DNA from: Thaumatotibia leucotreta
Lineage: Eukaryota > Arthropoda > Insecta > Lepidoptera > Tortricidae
Direction of reading: 5' to 3'
Assembly: GCA_025490895.1 (NCBI GenBank)
Contig: JALPQI010000392.1
Coordinates: forward strand, 1-64,000
DNA length: 64,000 bases
Shown: positions 1 through 12,500 of the stretch, piece after piece
Layout: every line of letters starts with the position of its first letter
Numbering within the stretch: the first letter of the stretch is position 1
Notes under the pieces: generated by a model
Told to the model about the DNA's origin: nothing
The model's database searches: none
Seen by the model: the letters and a program-made list of their open reading frames with translations, nothing else
Program-made: the position numbers and the translations under genes

Positions 1-430
1 CAGATATCCAAGACGAGAAACGCCAACGTGCACGCTATAATGACTTCGTAAAAAAACCTTTCCACTCTTTATGTCGATCTCTCTAGACACATAAGGAATC
101 GTATGCAAATGATACTAGCTCGCTGCACATTATCTCTTACTTACATAAAGTAGTAAAAACACTCGAACAACTAAATTAAGTTCTCTGTGCCTATAACGAC
201 TATCACATTAAAACGACGATTTATTTTAATGGGCCGCGGCGATCGAGACCTGCCTCGTTTTACGATAAAGAAAAAATGTTTCAATGTAAACTAGATTGCA
301 TTTTCATTAACCTAAAGTTTTTGTGCGGCATTTTACATGTTAATTTGTCGGCATTGTCTACTCAGTGAGCTGGCGTATAATTATTTAAAGTAATTTGCAT
401 ATTTTTTACGTTCGTTTTGTTTTGCTTCAG
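1..430 (+). other. ptc intron, 3' part
   Basis: AT-rich DNA upstream of the first visible ptc exon. It ends in a pyrimidine-rich tract and an AG at 429-430. No other coding or repeat signal seen. Confidence 0.7.
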
Positions 431-576
431 AGGGTGGCAGATTAGAAGCGGAACTCAAATATACCGCGAAGGCATTAGGCGAAACTGATTCCTCAACGCA
501 TCAGCTCATAATCCAGACTGCCAAGGATCCTGATGCGTCACTACTGCATGCAAAAGCACTTCTTGATCATCTAGAG
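431..576 (+). CDS. ptc: ptc coding exon w1 (extracellular domain 1)
   Basis: Residues 1-48. Acceptor ...ttgcttcag before 431, donor GTAACT at 577. The first two bases finish a codon begun in the upstream exon. The translation starts GGRLEAELKYTAKALGET and ends LLHAKALLDHLE, matching the part of Patched ECD1 with the motif HQLIIQT. Ends in phase 0. Confidence 0.93.
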
Positions 577-3500
577 GTAACTTTTAGCAACCTTAGTTAT
601 TTGTATTAGTAAACACAGTCATGTCGTTAAAATACTACATTAGTTAACCTCTACATTACCGATAAGTCGAATATTTATGTTTACAGGTGGTTAAAGCAGC
701 AACTAGGGTAACGGTTCATATGTATGACACCGAGTGGAGGCTCAAAGACCTCTGCTACAGTCCAAGCATACCCGACTTCGAGGAGTATCACATAGAAAAG
801 ATCTTCGACAACATCATTCCGTGCGCCATTATCACGCCACTCGATTGTTTCTGGGAAGGGTCCCAATTGCTGGGCCCGGAATATCCTATACCCGTACCGT
901 AAGTTTAGATTTTAGATAACTTTTATAAGCTACGTCGGTGGCAAATTAGCTCGTCCGAAGAGATTCATTCCCATCTTCTATTATAATACTATATGCAACA
1001 TTTAGAATAGGTGATTTTACAAGTGACATTTATATTTCTAGTTTTCTCCAACACAAGCTACAATGGACGCAGTTAAACCCACAAGAGGTGTTAGAAGAAG
1101 TAAAAGGGCTGAAGATCCAGTTCCCACTGAGCACGATGGAAGCGTACATGAAACGAGCTGGCATCACGTCCGCCTACATGAAGAAGCCGTGTCTGGACCC
1201 CACCGATACTCGCTGCCCAGACACTGCGCCCAACAAAAACGGCCAGGTACTTTCACTTTATACATCTCAATTAAAATCTATTCTGTGATAGCTTGATGGG
1301 AGAGAATACTCCAAGGAAGAAATAGTGTGTGTTCACGCAACTTACGTGGTTTACAGGCAACTTAACCTATTGATAACTAGGACGCAAACCCAAACATAAT
1401 CTTGTTTACTCTTAAATCTCTTTTTTATAAACTCAATAAGAATGAGATCGAACTACGTACGGAATGATTTGTTACGCCACCGTGGGACCATGAGACCACA
1501 TTAGGGACCATTACGACAACTCCCGGTCCTTTTATGAAGACTTCAATTTACGACGGTTTTACTGGCACATAAATAAAGCATGTAGAATCACGACAAATAA
1601 AATAACTTTATCGAGTCGAACGCATAAACCTTAAATACTTTTCATAATAATAAAGTATTTTTGGAAACGGTAATAAGACGGGATGAAAGCGGTCGCCGAC
1701 GGCAGATGGCGGCTACCTGCCGGCGCGACGCTCGCAGTCGCGACCCGAGAAAGTTATGTTCCGATGCTAATTACGCACTGAACGCTGTATAATGACATTA
1801 TAGTCCGGAAAGTGGAAAACTTGAATTATGTTTTAAAGCAAATTTAAACTTATTGAGCCGTTTGTTCGGTTGTGCAATATTTTATAAATGGAAGATCCGA
1901 GTGCTCGTGGGTTGCATTGGAAACGCAGTCGAATGCGCCGAGTAGGTAGGGCCCGTTTTTGTGAGGTCGGCTCGGCGCGGGTTGCCGCCACCCACGTTCG
2001 GCGAAGGGCCGCGGCGCAGATCGGGCGCGCATTGTTCCCTGCGCCCGCGCAGCCGGACCCCGCATTATACGGGCGCATTGTACACGCTTCAATGGGCCTC
2101 GTTTGCCGCCGCTATCGCCGTCACAATGACACTATCAATAATGCTCGCCACCCGATACACACAGACGTACAGTTCCACGGAAACCTCGTAAATCTTGCGA
2201 CACCCTTTGTTCGTAATTATGTCGTTCGGAGCAGGTGACACTTTGTGCTCGGTGGTTGCATTTCAATTTGAAAGGATAGCTATTGAGGTTTCGGTTTTAG
2301 ATTCCAGATGTGGCGGCGGTGTTGTCGAACGGGTGTTACGGGTTCGCGGCGGCGTACATGCACTGGCCGGAGCAGCTGATCGTGGGCGGAGTGACGCGGA
2401 ACAACACGTCTGCGCTGCGCAGTGCGCGCGCGCTGCAGTCCGTCGTGCAGCTCATGGGCGAACGCGAGATGTTCGAGTACTGGTCCGAGAGCCATAAAGT
2501 GCACCATGTCGGCTGGAACCAAGAAAAGGCCGCTAGCATACTCGACGCCTGGCAAAGGAAGTTTGCAACTGTAAGTTCTTACCTCTACAAACTTACCCAT
2601 GTATCAACAAACCTCAGTGTCGTAACTCCAAAACGAATACATTGTTTCATTAATTTGCAGGAAGTAAGAAAAACAGCAGCGTCTGTGTCGCCTTGGTACA
2701 CCTTCCATCCGTTCTCCACATCAACTTTGAACGACATCCTTGGCAAATTCTCCGAATTATCCCTCAAGAACATTGTTGTTGGTTACATGATTATGGTGAG
2801 CTTTTATACATTTTTAATTGTTTGTTTCTTATTTTAATGTTCTTTTGTTTTATTTTGATTTAATTTATTTTCAGTTAATTTATGTTGCCGTTACGTTGAT
2901 GCAATGGCAAGATCCCGTCCGTTCTCAAGCAGGAGTAGGCATTGCCGGAGTTCTCCTACTGTCCATGTCAGTTGCCGCTGGATTAGGCTTTTGCGCTCTA
3001 TTAGGTGAACATTTTTTTATTTTGTTTATTTTACTTTAATTAAAACCTAATGTCATTGGAAAATTAACAACAAATGTGTCCAGTAAAACTAAATGCATTC
3101 AGTAAATATGAAAACCACCCACTTTGATCTAAAGCCTCAAATCCCTGTGGGATTGTACTGAAGATGCTAGCAGCTTTACCTCGCTGTATCGCAATGCTTT
3201 ATGAGGAAGTCGCCACTTTTCGCCCACCCCGTCTCTAATTCTTCTTAGGCCAGAATTTTCAATCCTCCGTTAAAAGCGTCCGTTAATTCAAATTATTACC
3301 ATCCTTCATCATCAGTCAAAAAAGGCGAGAGCTAACATTTATTTGGCAGATACTGTTAACTGGGGATTGAAAAATCAGTACTTAATCTCAATAATATTAA
3401 CTTCCAGGTATCCCGTTCAACGCGACGAGTACACAGATAGTTCCCTTCCTAGCGTTGGGTCTAGGGGTCCAGGACATGTTCCTGCTCACGCACACGTACG

Positions 3501-6500
3501 TGGAGCAGTCGGGAGACGTGCCCCGGGAAGAGCGGACCGGGCTGGTGTTGAAGAAGAGTGGTCTGAGCGTGCTGCTTGCGTCGCTGTGTAATGCTATGGC
3601 GTTCTTAGCTGCTGCTCTACTGCCTATTCCAGCTCTGCGTGCTTTCTGCCTTCAGGTACGTTAACGAACAATATTCCAACAGGTATCTCGTTCAACGCGA
3701 CGAGTACACAGATAGTTCCCTTCCTAGCGTTGGGTCTCGGCGTGCAGGACATGTTCCTTCTCACCCACACATACGTGGAGCAGTCAGGAGACGTGCCCCG
3801 GGAAGAGCGGACGGGGCTGGTGTTGAAGAAGAGTGGTCTGAGCGTGTTGCTGGCGTCGCTGTGTAACGCTATGGCGTTTTTGGCTGCTGCTCTACTGCCT
3901 ATTCCAGCTCTGCGTGCTTTCTGCCTTCAGGTACGTTAACGAACAATATTCCAACAGGTATCCCGTTAACGCGACTAGTACACAGATAGTTCCCTTCCTA
4001 GCGTTGGGTCTAGGGGTACAGGACATGTTCCTGCTCACGCACACATACGTGGAGCAGTCAGGAGACGTGCCCCGGGAAGAGCGGACAGGACTGGTGTTGA
4101 AGAAGAGTGGTCTGAGCGTGCTGCTAGCGTCGCTGTGTAACGCTATGGCGTTCTTGGCTGCTGCTCTACTGCCTATTCCAGCTCTGCGTGCTTTCTGCCT
4201 TCAGGTACGTTAACGAACAATAATAAAACGCCAATTACGCAAGTCATGGCCGAACAGGAATCGTACTACATAATTTTTTATAAAATCTTATGTATTTACG
4301 CTTGTTCATTGCAAATAAATGAAATGATCATTCATTCATTCAACGCACATGTAGCAGGTGTATTCAGGTTTCCTCACGATGTTTTCCTTCACCGTATTAT
4401 AACGCGTTTTTGATTTATTCTTAAGCTTCCTTCCTCTTAAGCTTAAACTCTCAAATTGGCTCATTCTGGGGAGTTTGATCCGGAATTTCTGGAAACAAAA
4501 TGTCAAAGCAGATGTTATATTAATCGCTTGGCGTCAATCAAGTAATAACCCAACCAGTAAAACGCGGTCGAGTAAGCGTCGCGGCAACGTTTCTGCCGTG
4601 ACTTATTAATCCAGCTATTACGCGCGGACTATGAATTCATTCCTCATAGAAACTTCCATAGTTTTAACCGGCACTCATAATTCTCAAAATTGATTGAATT
4701 CGCTATGGTCGACGAAAGGTCGGTGTAAATGGAAGCACGTCACGTCATCAGCCTATCACAGTCCACTGCTGGACGTAGGGGTATAAAACGCATTAGGAGG
4801 TAAATGCCCATAATCGCCACGCTGGGCAAGCGGATTGGCGATCGCAGTAATGTGTCCACTATGATGACGCTGCTGCCCATCATCAATCTTTTATCAAATA
4901 ATGGTCAGTGACACTTCAATCCCATAGTCACTCTTACGACACCCACAGGAGGAGTTGGGGTGGTGACAAAATGTATTCTTACTGCCGTCACCACACGGCG
5001 TATCAGCTCATCTTATATTAATCGCTTGACGTCAATCAAGTAATAATCCAGCTATTACGCGCATGAATTCATTCCTCATAGAAACTTCCATAGCTTTAAC
5101 CGGCACATACTTCTCAAATTTGATTGAATTCGGTATGATCGACGAAAGGTCGGTGTAATTGGAAGCACACTCGGCCGGTAACCCGGAGGCGGGTTCGAGT
5201 CCCGTGACAACTAAAGTCGTTCGCAGTTTTTTCTATGGTAAGCACATATGTTGACATTGTGGTATTCTCAAAGACTGTTCGTCCATTCCAGGCTGCCATC
5301 CTGCTACTGTTCAACCTAGGCTCGATGCTGCTGGTGTTCCCGGCGATGATCTCGCTGGACCTGCGGCGACGCTCGGCCGCGCGCGCCGATCTGCTGTGCT
5401 GCGTCATGCCCGAGAGCCCGCTGCCGCGGCGGCCGAGGACTGCCGGCAGGTCTAGTCGAGGGAAGACTGATAAGGTACACCCCAGGCCAAAGAAACAACT
5501 TTGTATTCCAGGCCGCTATCTTGCTACTGTTCAACCTAGGCTCGATGCTGCTGGTGTTCCCGGCGATGATCTCGCTGGACCTGCTGTGCTGCATCATGCC
5601 CGAGAGCCCGCTGCCGCGGCGGCCGAGGACTGCCGGCAGGTCTAGTCGAGGGAAGACTGACAAGGTACACCCTAGGCCAAAGAAACAACTTTGTATTCCA
5701 GGCCGCTATCTTGCTACTGTTCAACCTAGGCTCGATGCTGCTGGTGTTCCCGGCGATGATCTCGCTGGACCTGCTGTGCTGCGTCATGCCCGAGAGCCCG
5801 CTGCCGCGGCGGCCGAGGACTGCCGGCAGGTCTAGTCGAGGGAAGACTGATAAGGTACACCCCAGGCCAAAGAAACAACTTTGTATTCCAGGCCGCTATC
5901 TTGCTACTGTTCAACCTAGGCTCGATGCTGCTGGTGTTCCCGGCGATGATCTCGCTGGACCTGCTGTGCTGCATCATGCCCGAGAGCCCGCTGCCGCGGC
6001 GGCCGAGGACTGCCGGCAGGTCTAGTCGAGGGAAGACTGACAAGGTACACCCTAGGCCAAAGAAACAACTTTGTATTCCAGGCCGCTATCTTGCTACTGT
6101 TCAACCTAGGCTCGATGCTGCTGGTGTTCCCGGCGATGATCTCGCTGGACCTGCTGTGCTGCATCATGCCCGAGAGCCCGCTGCCGCGGCGGCCGAGGAC
6201 TGCCGGCAGGTCTAGTCGAGGGAAGACTGACAAGGTACACCCTAGGCCAAAGAAACAACTTTGTATTCCAGGCCGCTATCTTGCTACTGTTTAACCTAGG
6301 CTCGATGCTGCTGGTGTTCCCGGCGATGATCTCGCTGGACCTGCGGCGACGCTCGGCCGCGCGCGCCGACCTGCTGTGCTGCGTCATGCCCGAGAGCCCG
6401 CTGCCGCGGCGGCCGAGGACCGCTGGCAGGGCTAGTCGAGGGAAGACTGATAAGGTACACCCCAGCCCAATATATACATAAATTTGTACTTCAATATTAG

Positions 6501-9500
6501 ATCATTGCTGGAGTGGCCGAGTGGTTTAGGCATCAGCCGCGAAAGCTGATGACGTGGGTTCAAATCCCACCTCCGGTGTTGAAAAACGTCGGTATTTTTT
6601 GGTATATGACGTATAATATTCAAATTTATATACATAGCAGTGTTACTGCTTTAAAATACAACTCAAAAAATGTATAAAGTAAACAATTTGAGTTGTTCCA
6701 CAAAAATAAAACTTTATATTGTTAGTTATCGCAATCAAATCATTTGACTACTAGACTAAAATTTCACTACTACAATTATCAGTTTATAGACACTATTAAA
6801 ATTTTGCTAGAATATTTTCAAGAAATCGCGTTATCTTAACACATAATGGACACAACTTTCAAATTTTTCAATTAACTATCTTTAAGGCTACATCGCGAAC
6901 GCCTGTAAGCGTACTATCACCCAAAATGTTAAAATTACTTTAAAGTTTGTTGAAGACTAAAAATCAAATTTTCTGTCTACATCATATTTTAGTAAATTTT
7001 TTGGTTACATTATACCTAATTATTTGGTGGAACTCGATGTCAATTTTTAGTCATCAATTGTACGAATTGGATGCTTAGACACTTCAGATTTGCATAAATA
7101 TCTACTTATGTTTCCATACTTTTGACCTGGAACTCGTAGAAAATGTAATGAGGTTCCTAAAGGACATGCTAAAATGTCTGAGTCATTGTAAGATTTCTAC
7201 AGATACCTAGCAACAGGATCTTTATTATATTTTTTCTTTTTAGAATGCCGTAAAAGACACAAGCAGACAACCTTTAGACCCCGACAATGGAGGCGCTGAA
7301 GCAAAGAAGTCGTGTTGTTTGAGCCTCTCTCTCACAAAGTGGACGAAGACTCATTACACGCCGTTCATTATGCGCCCTGATGTTAAGGTTACTACTCTTT
7401 TATTTTATTTCCTATTTAAATGTTCTTGTTATCTAATTTTCTCTACTCATCTAGTTCTGATTACATTTTTAGGTGACGTCAATGCTAGCGTTGATCGCTG
7501 TCATCTTAGCGAGTATCTGGGGAGCTACGAAAGTGAAAGACGGTCTGGATCTAACCGATATTGTACCTGAAAACACAGACGAACACGAGTTCCTCTCACG
7601 GCAAGAAAAGTACTTCGGTTTCTACAACATGTACGCAGTCACGCAAGGCGATTTTGAATATCCGACCAACCAGAAGCTGCTTTATGAATATCACGACCAG
7701 TTCGTAAGAATACCGAATATAATTAAGAACGACAACGGAGGACTTACAAAGTTCTGGCTAAGTTTGTTCCGCGACTGGCTCTTAGATCTTCAAGATGCAT
7801 TCGACAGAGACTTCGCCAATGGATGTATAACATCCGAGTTCTTGTATCAGAATGCAAGTGACGAGGGCATACTCGCATACAAACTTTTGGTGCAAACTGG
7901 TCACGTGGACAACCCTATCGATAAGTCACTTATCAAGGACGTGAAGAATGGCCACCGACTGGTTGACAAAGAGGGCATAATTAATCCGAAGGCTTTTTAC
8001 AACTATCTATCCGCGTGGGCGACGAACGACGCTCTTGCTTATGGTGCTTCCCAAGGCAATTTGAAACCGCAACCGAAAAGATGGACACACTTTCCAAAAG
8101 ACACTGACTTGAAGATTCCTAAATCATCACCGCTTATTTACACGCAGCTCCCATTTTATTTATCTGGCCTAACGGACACCGAAAACATCAAAAACTTGAT
8201 AATGTCAGTCCGTGAACTGTGCTTAAAGTTCGAAGCAAAGGGCTTGGCCAATTTTCCATCTGGGATTCCGTTCCTGTTCTGGGAACAGTACTTGTATCTG
8301 CGGACATCATTGATGTTTGCTTTGGCGTGCGCTTTGGCTGCAGTGTTCATTGTAAGTACACAATATTTAATTTTTTATAACTTGAAGATAATATTATGTT
8401 CAGTAATTAACGTTCTTTAAATTTCAACCGTGTATTTTTCTTAAATGTATCAGTATCTTATATAGTACGAGTCATACGTAGTTTGCAAAACAATAGTAGT
8501 TTTCATTGTACTTAAACAATTCGGGTTTGTTCGTATAGGAACTGATATTACCACATGGGTAAATTGAGAGACCTTGACCTAATTGATTTATATGACTAAA
8601 TATATCAATACTTTTATTTACTGGGCCGTGTGGTGACGGCAGTAAGAATACATTTTTCACTACCCCAACTCCTCCTGCGGGTGTCGTAAGAGTCGATTAA
8701 GGGATTGAAGTGTCACTGACCATTATTTGATAAAAGATTGATGATGGGCAGCAGCGTCATCATAGTGGGCACATTACTGAGATCGCCAATCCGCTTGTCC
8801 AGCGTGGCGATTACGGGTATTTACCTCCTAATGCGTCTATACGCATAGTAAATAGGAGAGGCCTACGTCCAGCAGTGGACTATCATAAGCTGATGATGAT
8901 GATGATGATTGTGCAGGTTTCTGCAATCTTATAAAATTCGAAAGTAGTAATAACTTTTTTGTGCAAAGCTTTCTAGATCATTTTTATAACAGACAAAATA
9001 AATAGTCAAAAGTGTTACATCGTACACAGTCTTTTTGTAGCCGTGGGAAGTTTCCTAGTAATTTGCTGGGAAACTGTATGATACTGGCTTTTATCGAAAC
9101 CGAGGAATGCGATGCAGATTTCTAGCCAAACCATGAACATTATTCGATTCAAAATGCTAATTTTAAAAGTAATTATCTTTCTAAGAAAAGTTAATTGAGA
9201 AGCAATGTACTTCAAAATGGATCGTTAATTTGCACTTCACAATGACAGGTCGCAGCCACTCATAACGTTTGACAACTAGCAGTACACGCATTATATTGAT
9301 CGTTTGGAGGAAATAAAATTAATTGTACGGTCAATTTAATTATTTGTCGAATGTTAATACTTGAAAACGATTGCTAGTAATGCGTATTATTACCCATTTT
9401 CGTAAAAGCTTGGGTCATGGACACACACACACACACTGTTTATAATAATAATAATATAATATAATAATAATTTATTTTTCAATACACTCATATGAAGTTA

Positions 9501-12500
9501 GTATGACTTAAGTTTAAGTGTTAGTAAAAACTAATGCTAGTTATAGGTTACTGGTGCATGCAACATATCACAGTGCACCAGGTAAGGGGAATCAAGTCTA
9601 TCCCCTATCATGCGTAGAATGTTGTTGGGACTGCCGCGGACCCGGCGCACCAGAGATGCGGCTCTTATGCATAGTGGGCTAAAAGCAGTCAACTCTCGCT
9701 TCGGCAAACATGCCTGATGCGCTACAGAAACGTATATGATGGCGGGCCTTTAGGAAAATAGATTCGCCTAACTGAAGGGTCAATCTCCTCCAGGCGGTGA
9801 TGGTGCTCCTGCTAAACGCGTGGGCAGCGTTACTGGTGACGCTGTCGCTGGCGCTGCTGGTGCTGCAGCTGGTGGGCGCCATGGCCGCGCTCGGCGTCAA
9901 GCTGTCCGCCGTGCCGGCCGTGCTGCTCGTGCTCGCAGTCGGCCGCGGCGTGCACTTCACCGTGCACCGGTGTCTGGTGAGTACCTGTGTCGGTCTGTGC
10001 CATGTCGCCACGTGGGCGTCGCTGGTGCTGCAGCTGGTGGGCGCCATGACCGCGCTCGGCGTCAAGCTGTCCGCCGTGCCGGCCGTGCTGCTCGTGCTCG
10101 CAGTCGGCCGCGGCGTGCACTTCACCGTGCACCTGTGTCTGGTGAGTACCTGTGTCGGTCTGTGCCATGTCGCCACGTGGGCGTCGCTGGTGCTGCAGCT
10201 GGTGGGCGCCATGACCGCGCTCGGCGTCAAGCTGTCCGCCGTGCCGGCCGTGCTGCTCGTGCTCGCAGTCGGCCGCGGCGTGCACTTCACCGTGCACCTG
10301 TGTCTGGTGAGTACCTGTGTCGGTCTGTGTCGCCATGTCGCCACGTGGGCGTCGCTGGTGACTGGTGCTGCAGCTGGTGGGCGTGCACCTGTGTCTGGTG
10401 AGTACTGTCCCGGTCTGTGTCGCCATGTCGCCACGTGGGCGTCGCTGGTGACTGGTGCTGCAGCTGGTGGGCGTGCACCTGTGTCTGGTGAGTACTGTCC
10501 CGGTCTGTGTCGCCATGTCGCCACGTGGGCGTCGCTGGTGACTGGTGCTGCAGCTGGTGGGCGTGCACCTGTGTCTGGTGAGTACTGTCCCGGTCTGTGT
10601 CGCCATGTCGCCACGTGGGCGTCGTTGGTGACTGGTGCTGCAGCTGGTGGGCGCACTTCACCGTGCACCTGTGTCTGGTGAGTACTGTCCCGGTCTGTGT
10701 CGCCATGTCGCCACGTGGGCGTCGCTGGTGACTGGTGCTGCAGCTGGTGGGCGTGCACCTGTGTCTGGTGAGTACTGTCCCGGTCTGTGTCGCCATGTCG
10801 CCACGTGGGCGTCGCTGGTGACTGGTGCTGCAGCTGGTGGGCGTGCACCTGTGTCTGGTGAGTAGCTGTCCCGGTCTGTGTCGCCATGTCGCCACGTGGG
10901 CGTCGCTGGTGACTGGTGCTGCAGCTGGTGGGCGTGCACCTGTGTCTGGTGAGTACTGTCCCGGTCTGTGTCGCCATGTCGCCACGTGGGCGTCGCTGGT
11001 GACTGGTGCTGCAGCTGGTGGGCGCACTTCACCGTGCACCTGTGTCTGGTGAGTACCTGTGTCGGTCTGTGTCATGTCGCCACGTGGGCGTCGCTGGTGA
11101 CTGGTGCTGCAGCTGGTGGGCGTGCACCTGTGTCTGGTGAGTAGCTGTCCCGGTCTGTGTCGCCATGTCGCCACGTGGGCGTCGCTGGTGACTGGTGCTG
11201 CAGCTGGTGGGCGTGCACCTGTGTCTGGTGAGTACTGTCCCGGTCTGTGTCGCCATGTCGCCACGTGGGCGTCGCTGGTGACTGGTGCTGCAGCTGGTGG
11301 GCGTGCACCTGTGTCTGGTGAGTAGCTGTCCCGGTCTGTGTCGCCATGTCGCCACGTGGGCGTCGCTGGTGACTGGTGCTGCAGCTGGTGGGCGTGCACC
11401 TGTGTCTGGTGAGTAGCTGTCCCGGTCTGTGTCGCCATGTCGCCACGTGGGCGTCGCTGGTGACTGGTGCTGCAGCTGGTGGGCGTGCACCTGTGTCTGG
11501 TGAGTACTGTCCCGGTCTGTGTCGCCATGTCGCCACGTGGGCGTCGCTGGTGACTGGTGCTGCAGCTGGTGGGCGTGCACCTGTGTCTGGTGAGTACTGT
11601 CCCGGTCTGTGTCGCCATGTCGCCACGTGGGCGTCGCTGGTGACTGGTGCTGCAGCTGGTGGGCGTGCACCTGTGTCTGGTGAGTACTGTCCCGGTCTGT
11701 CGCCATGTCGCCACGTGGGCGTCGCTGGTGACTGGTGCTGCAGCTGGTGGGCGTGCACCTGTGTCTGGTGAGTACTGTCCCGGTCTGTGTCGCCATGTCG
11801 CCACGTGGGCGTCGCTGGTGACTGGTGCTGCAGCTGGTGGGCGTGCACCTGTGTCTGGTGAGTACTGTCCCGGTCTGTGTCGCCATGTCGCCACGTGGGC
11901 GTCGCTGGTGACTGGTGCTGCAGCTGGTGGGCGTGCACCTGTGTCTGGTGAGTACTGTCCCGGTCTGTGTCGCCATGTCGCGTGGGCGTCGCTGGTGACT
12001 GGTGCTGCAGCTGGTGGGCGTGCACCTGTGTCTGGTGAGTACTGTCCCGGTCTGTGTCGCCATGTCGCCACGTGGGCGTCGCTGGTGACTGGTGCTGCAG
12101 CTGGTGGGCGTGCACCTGTGTCTGGTGAGTACTGTCCCGGTCTGTGGCGCCATGTCGCCACGTGGGCGTCGCTGGTGACTGGTGCTGCAGCTGGTGGGCG
12201 TGCACCTGTGTCTGGTGAGTAGCTGTCCCGGTCTGTGTCGCCATGTCGCCACGTGGGCGTCGCTGGTGACTGGTGCTGCAGCTGGTGGGCGTGCACCTGT
12301 GTCTGGTGAGTAGCTGTCCCGGTCTGTGTCGCCATGTCGCCACGTGGGCGTCGCTGGTGACTGGTGCTGCAGCTGGTGGGCGTGCACCTGTGTCTGGTGA
12401 GTACTGTCCCGGTCTGTGTCGCCATGTCGCCACGTGGGCGTCGCTGGTGACTGGTGCTGCAGCTGGTGGGCGTGCACCTGTGTCTGGTGAGTAGCTGTCC

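Larger units (their letters stand above)
4205..5291 (+). other. ptc intron with duplicated block and repeats
   Basis: 1.1-kb intron. It contains a short SINE fragment (about 4342-4410), a directly duplicated block (4517-4737 and 5013-5165) and, between the two block copies, a SINE-like element (4743-4999). A tRNA T-arm-like stretch lies at about 5165-5210. Ends in gtccattccag. Confidence 0.65.
8352..9793 (+). other. ptc intron with SINE-like insertion
   Basis: 1.44-kb intron. It carries a SINE-like copy at 8625-8909, a (CA)n tract at about 9421-9436 and an AAT-rich tract after it. Elsewhere AT-rich with no other signal. Ends ctcctccag. Confidence 0.7.

Noticed and set aside
1888..2238. 116-codon open frame in a ptc intron
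   Set aside because: GC-rich, open by composition on both strands, no similarity to Patched and no fitting splice phase.
2308..2310. Alternative acceptor AG at 2306-2307 for exon w4
   Set aside because: Would break the phase from exon w3; the AG at 2299-2300 keeps it and restores the conserved PDV residues.
5235..6387. Overlapping open frames on both strands in the exon w8 array
   Set aside because: They run across exon-spacer junctions in the wrong frame. The spacers carry GT...AG ends, and only the phase-0 reading matches Patched.
6508..6576. Functional tRNA-Ser gene
   Set aside because: G in place of the universal T33, no long variable arm, and a degraded sister copy at 35508. More likely a dispersed tRNA-like element.
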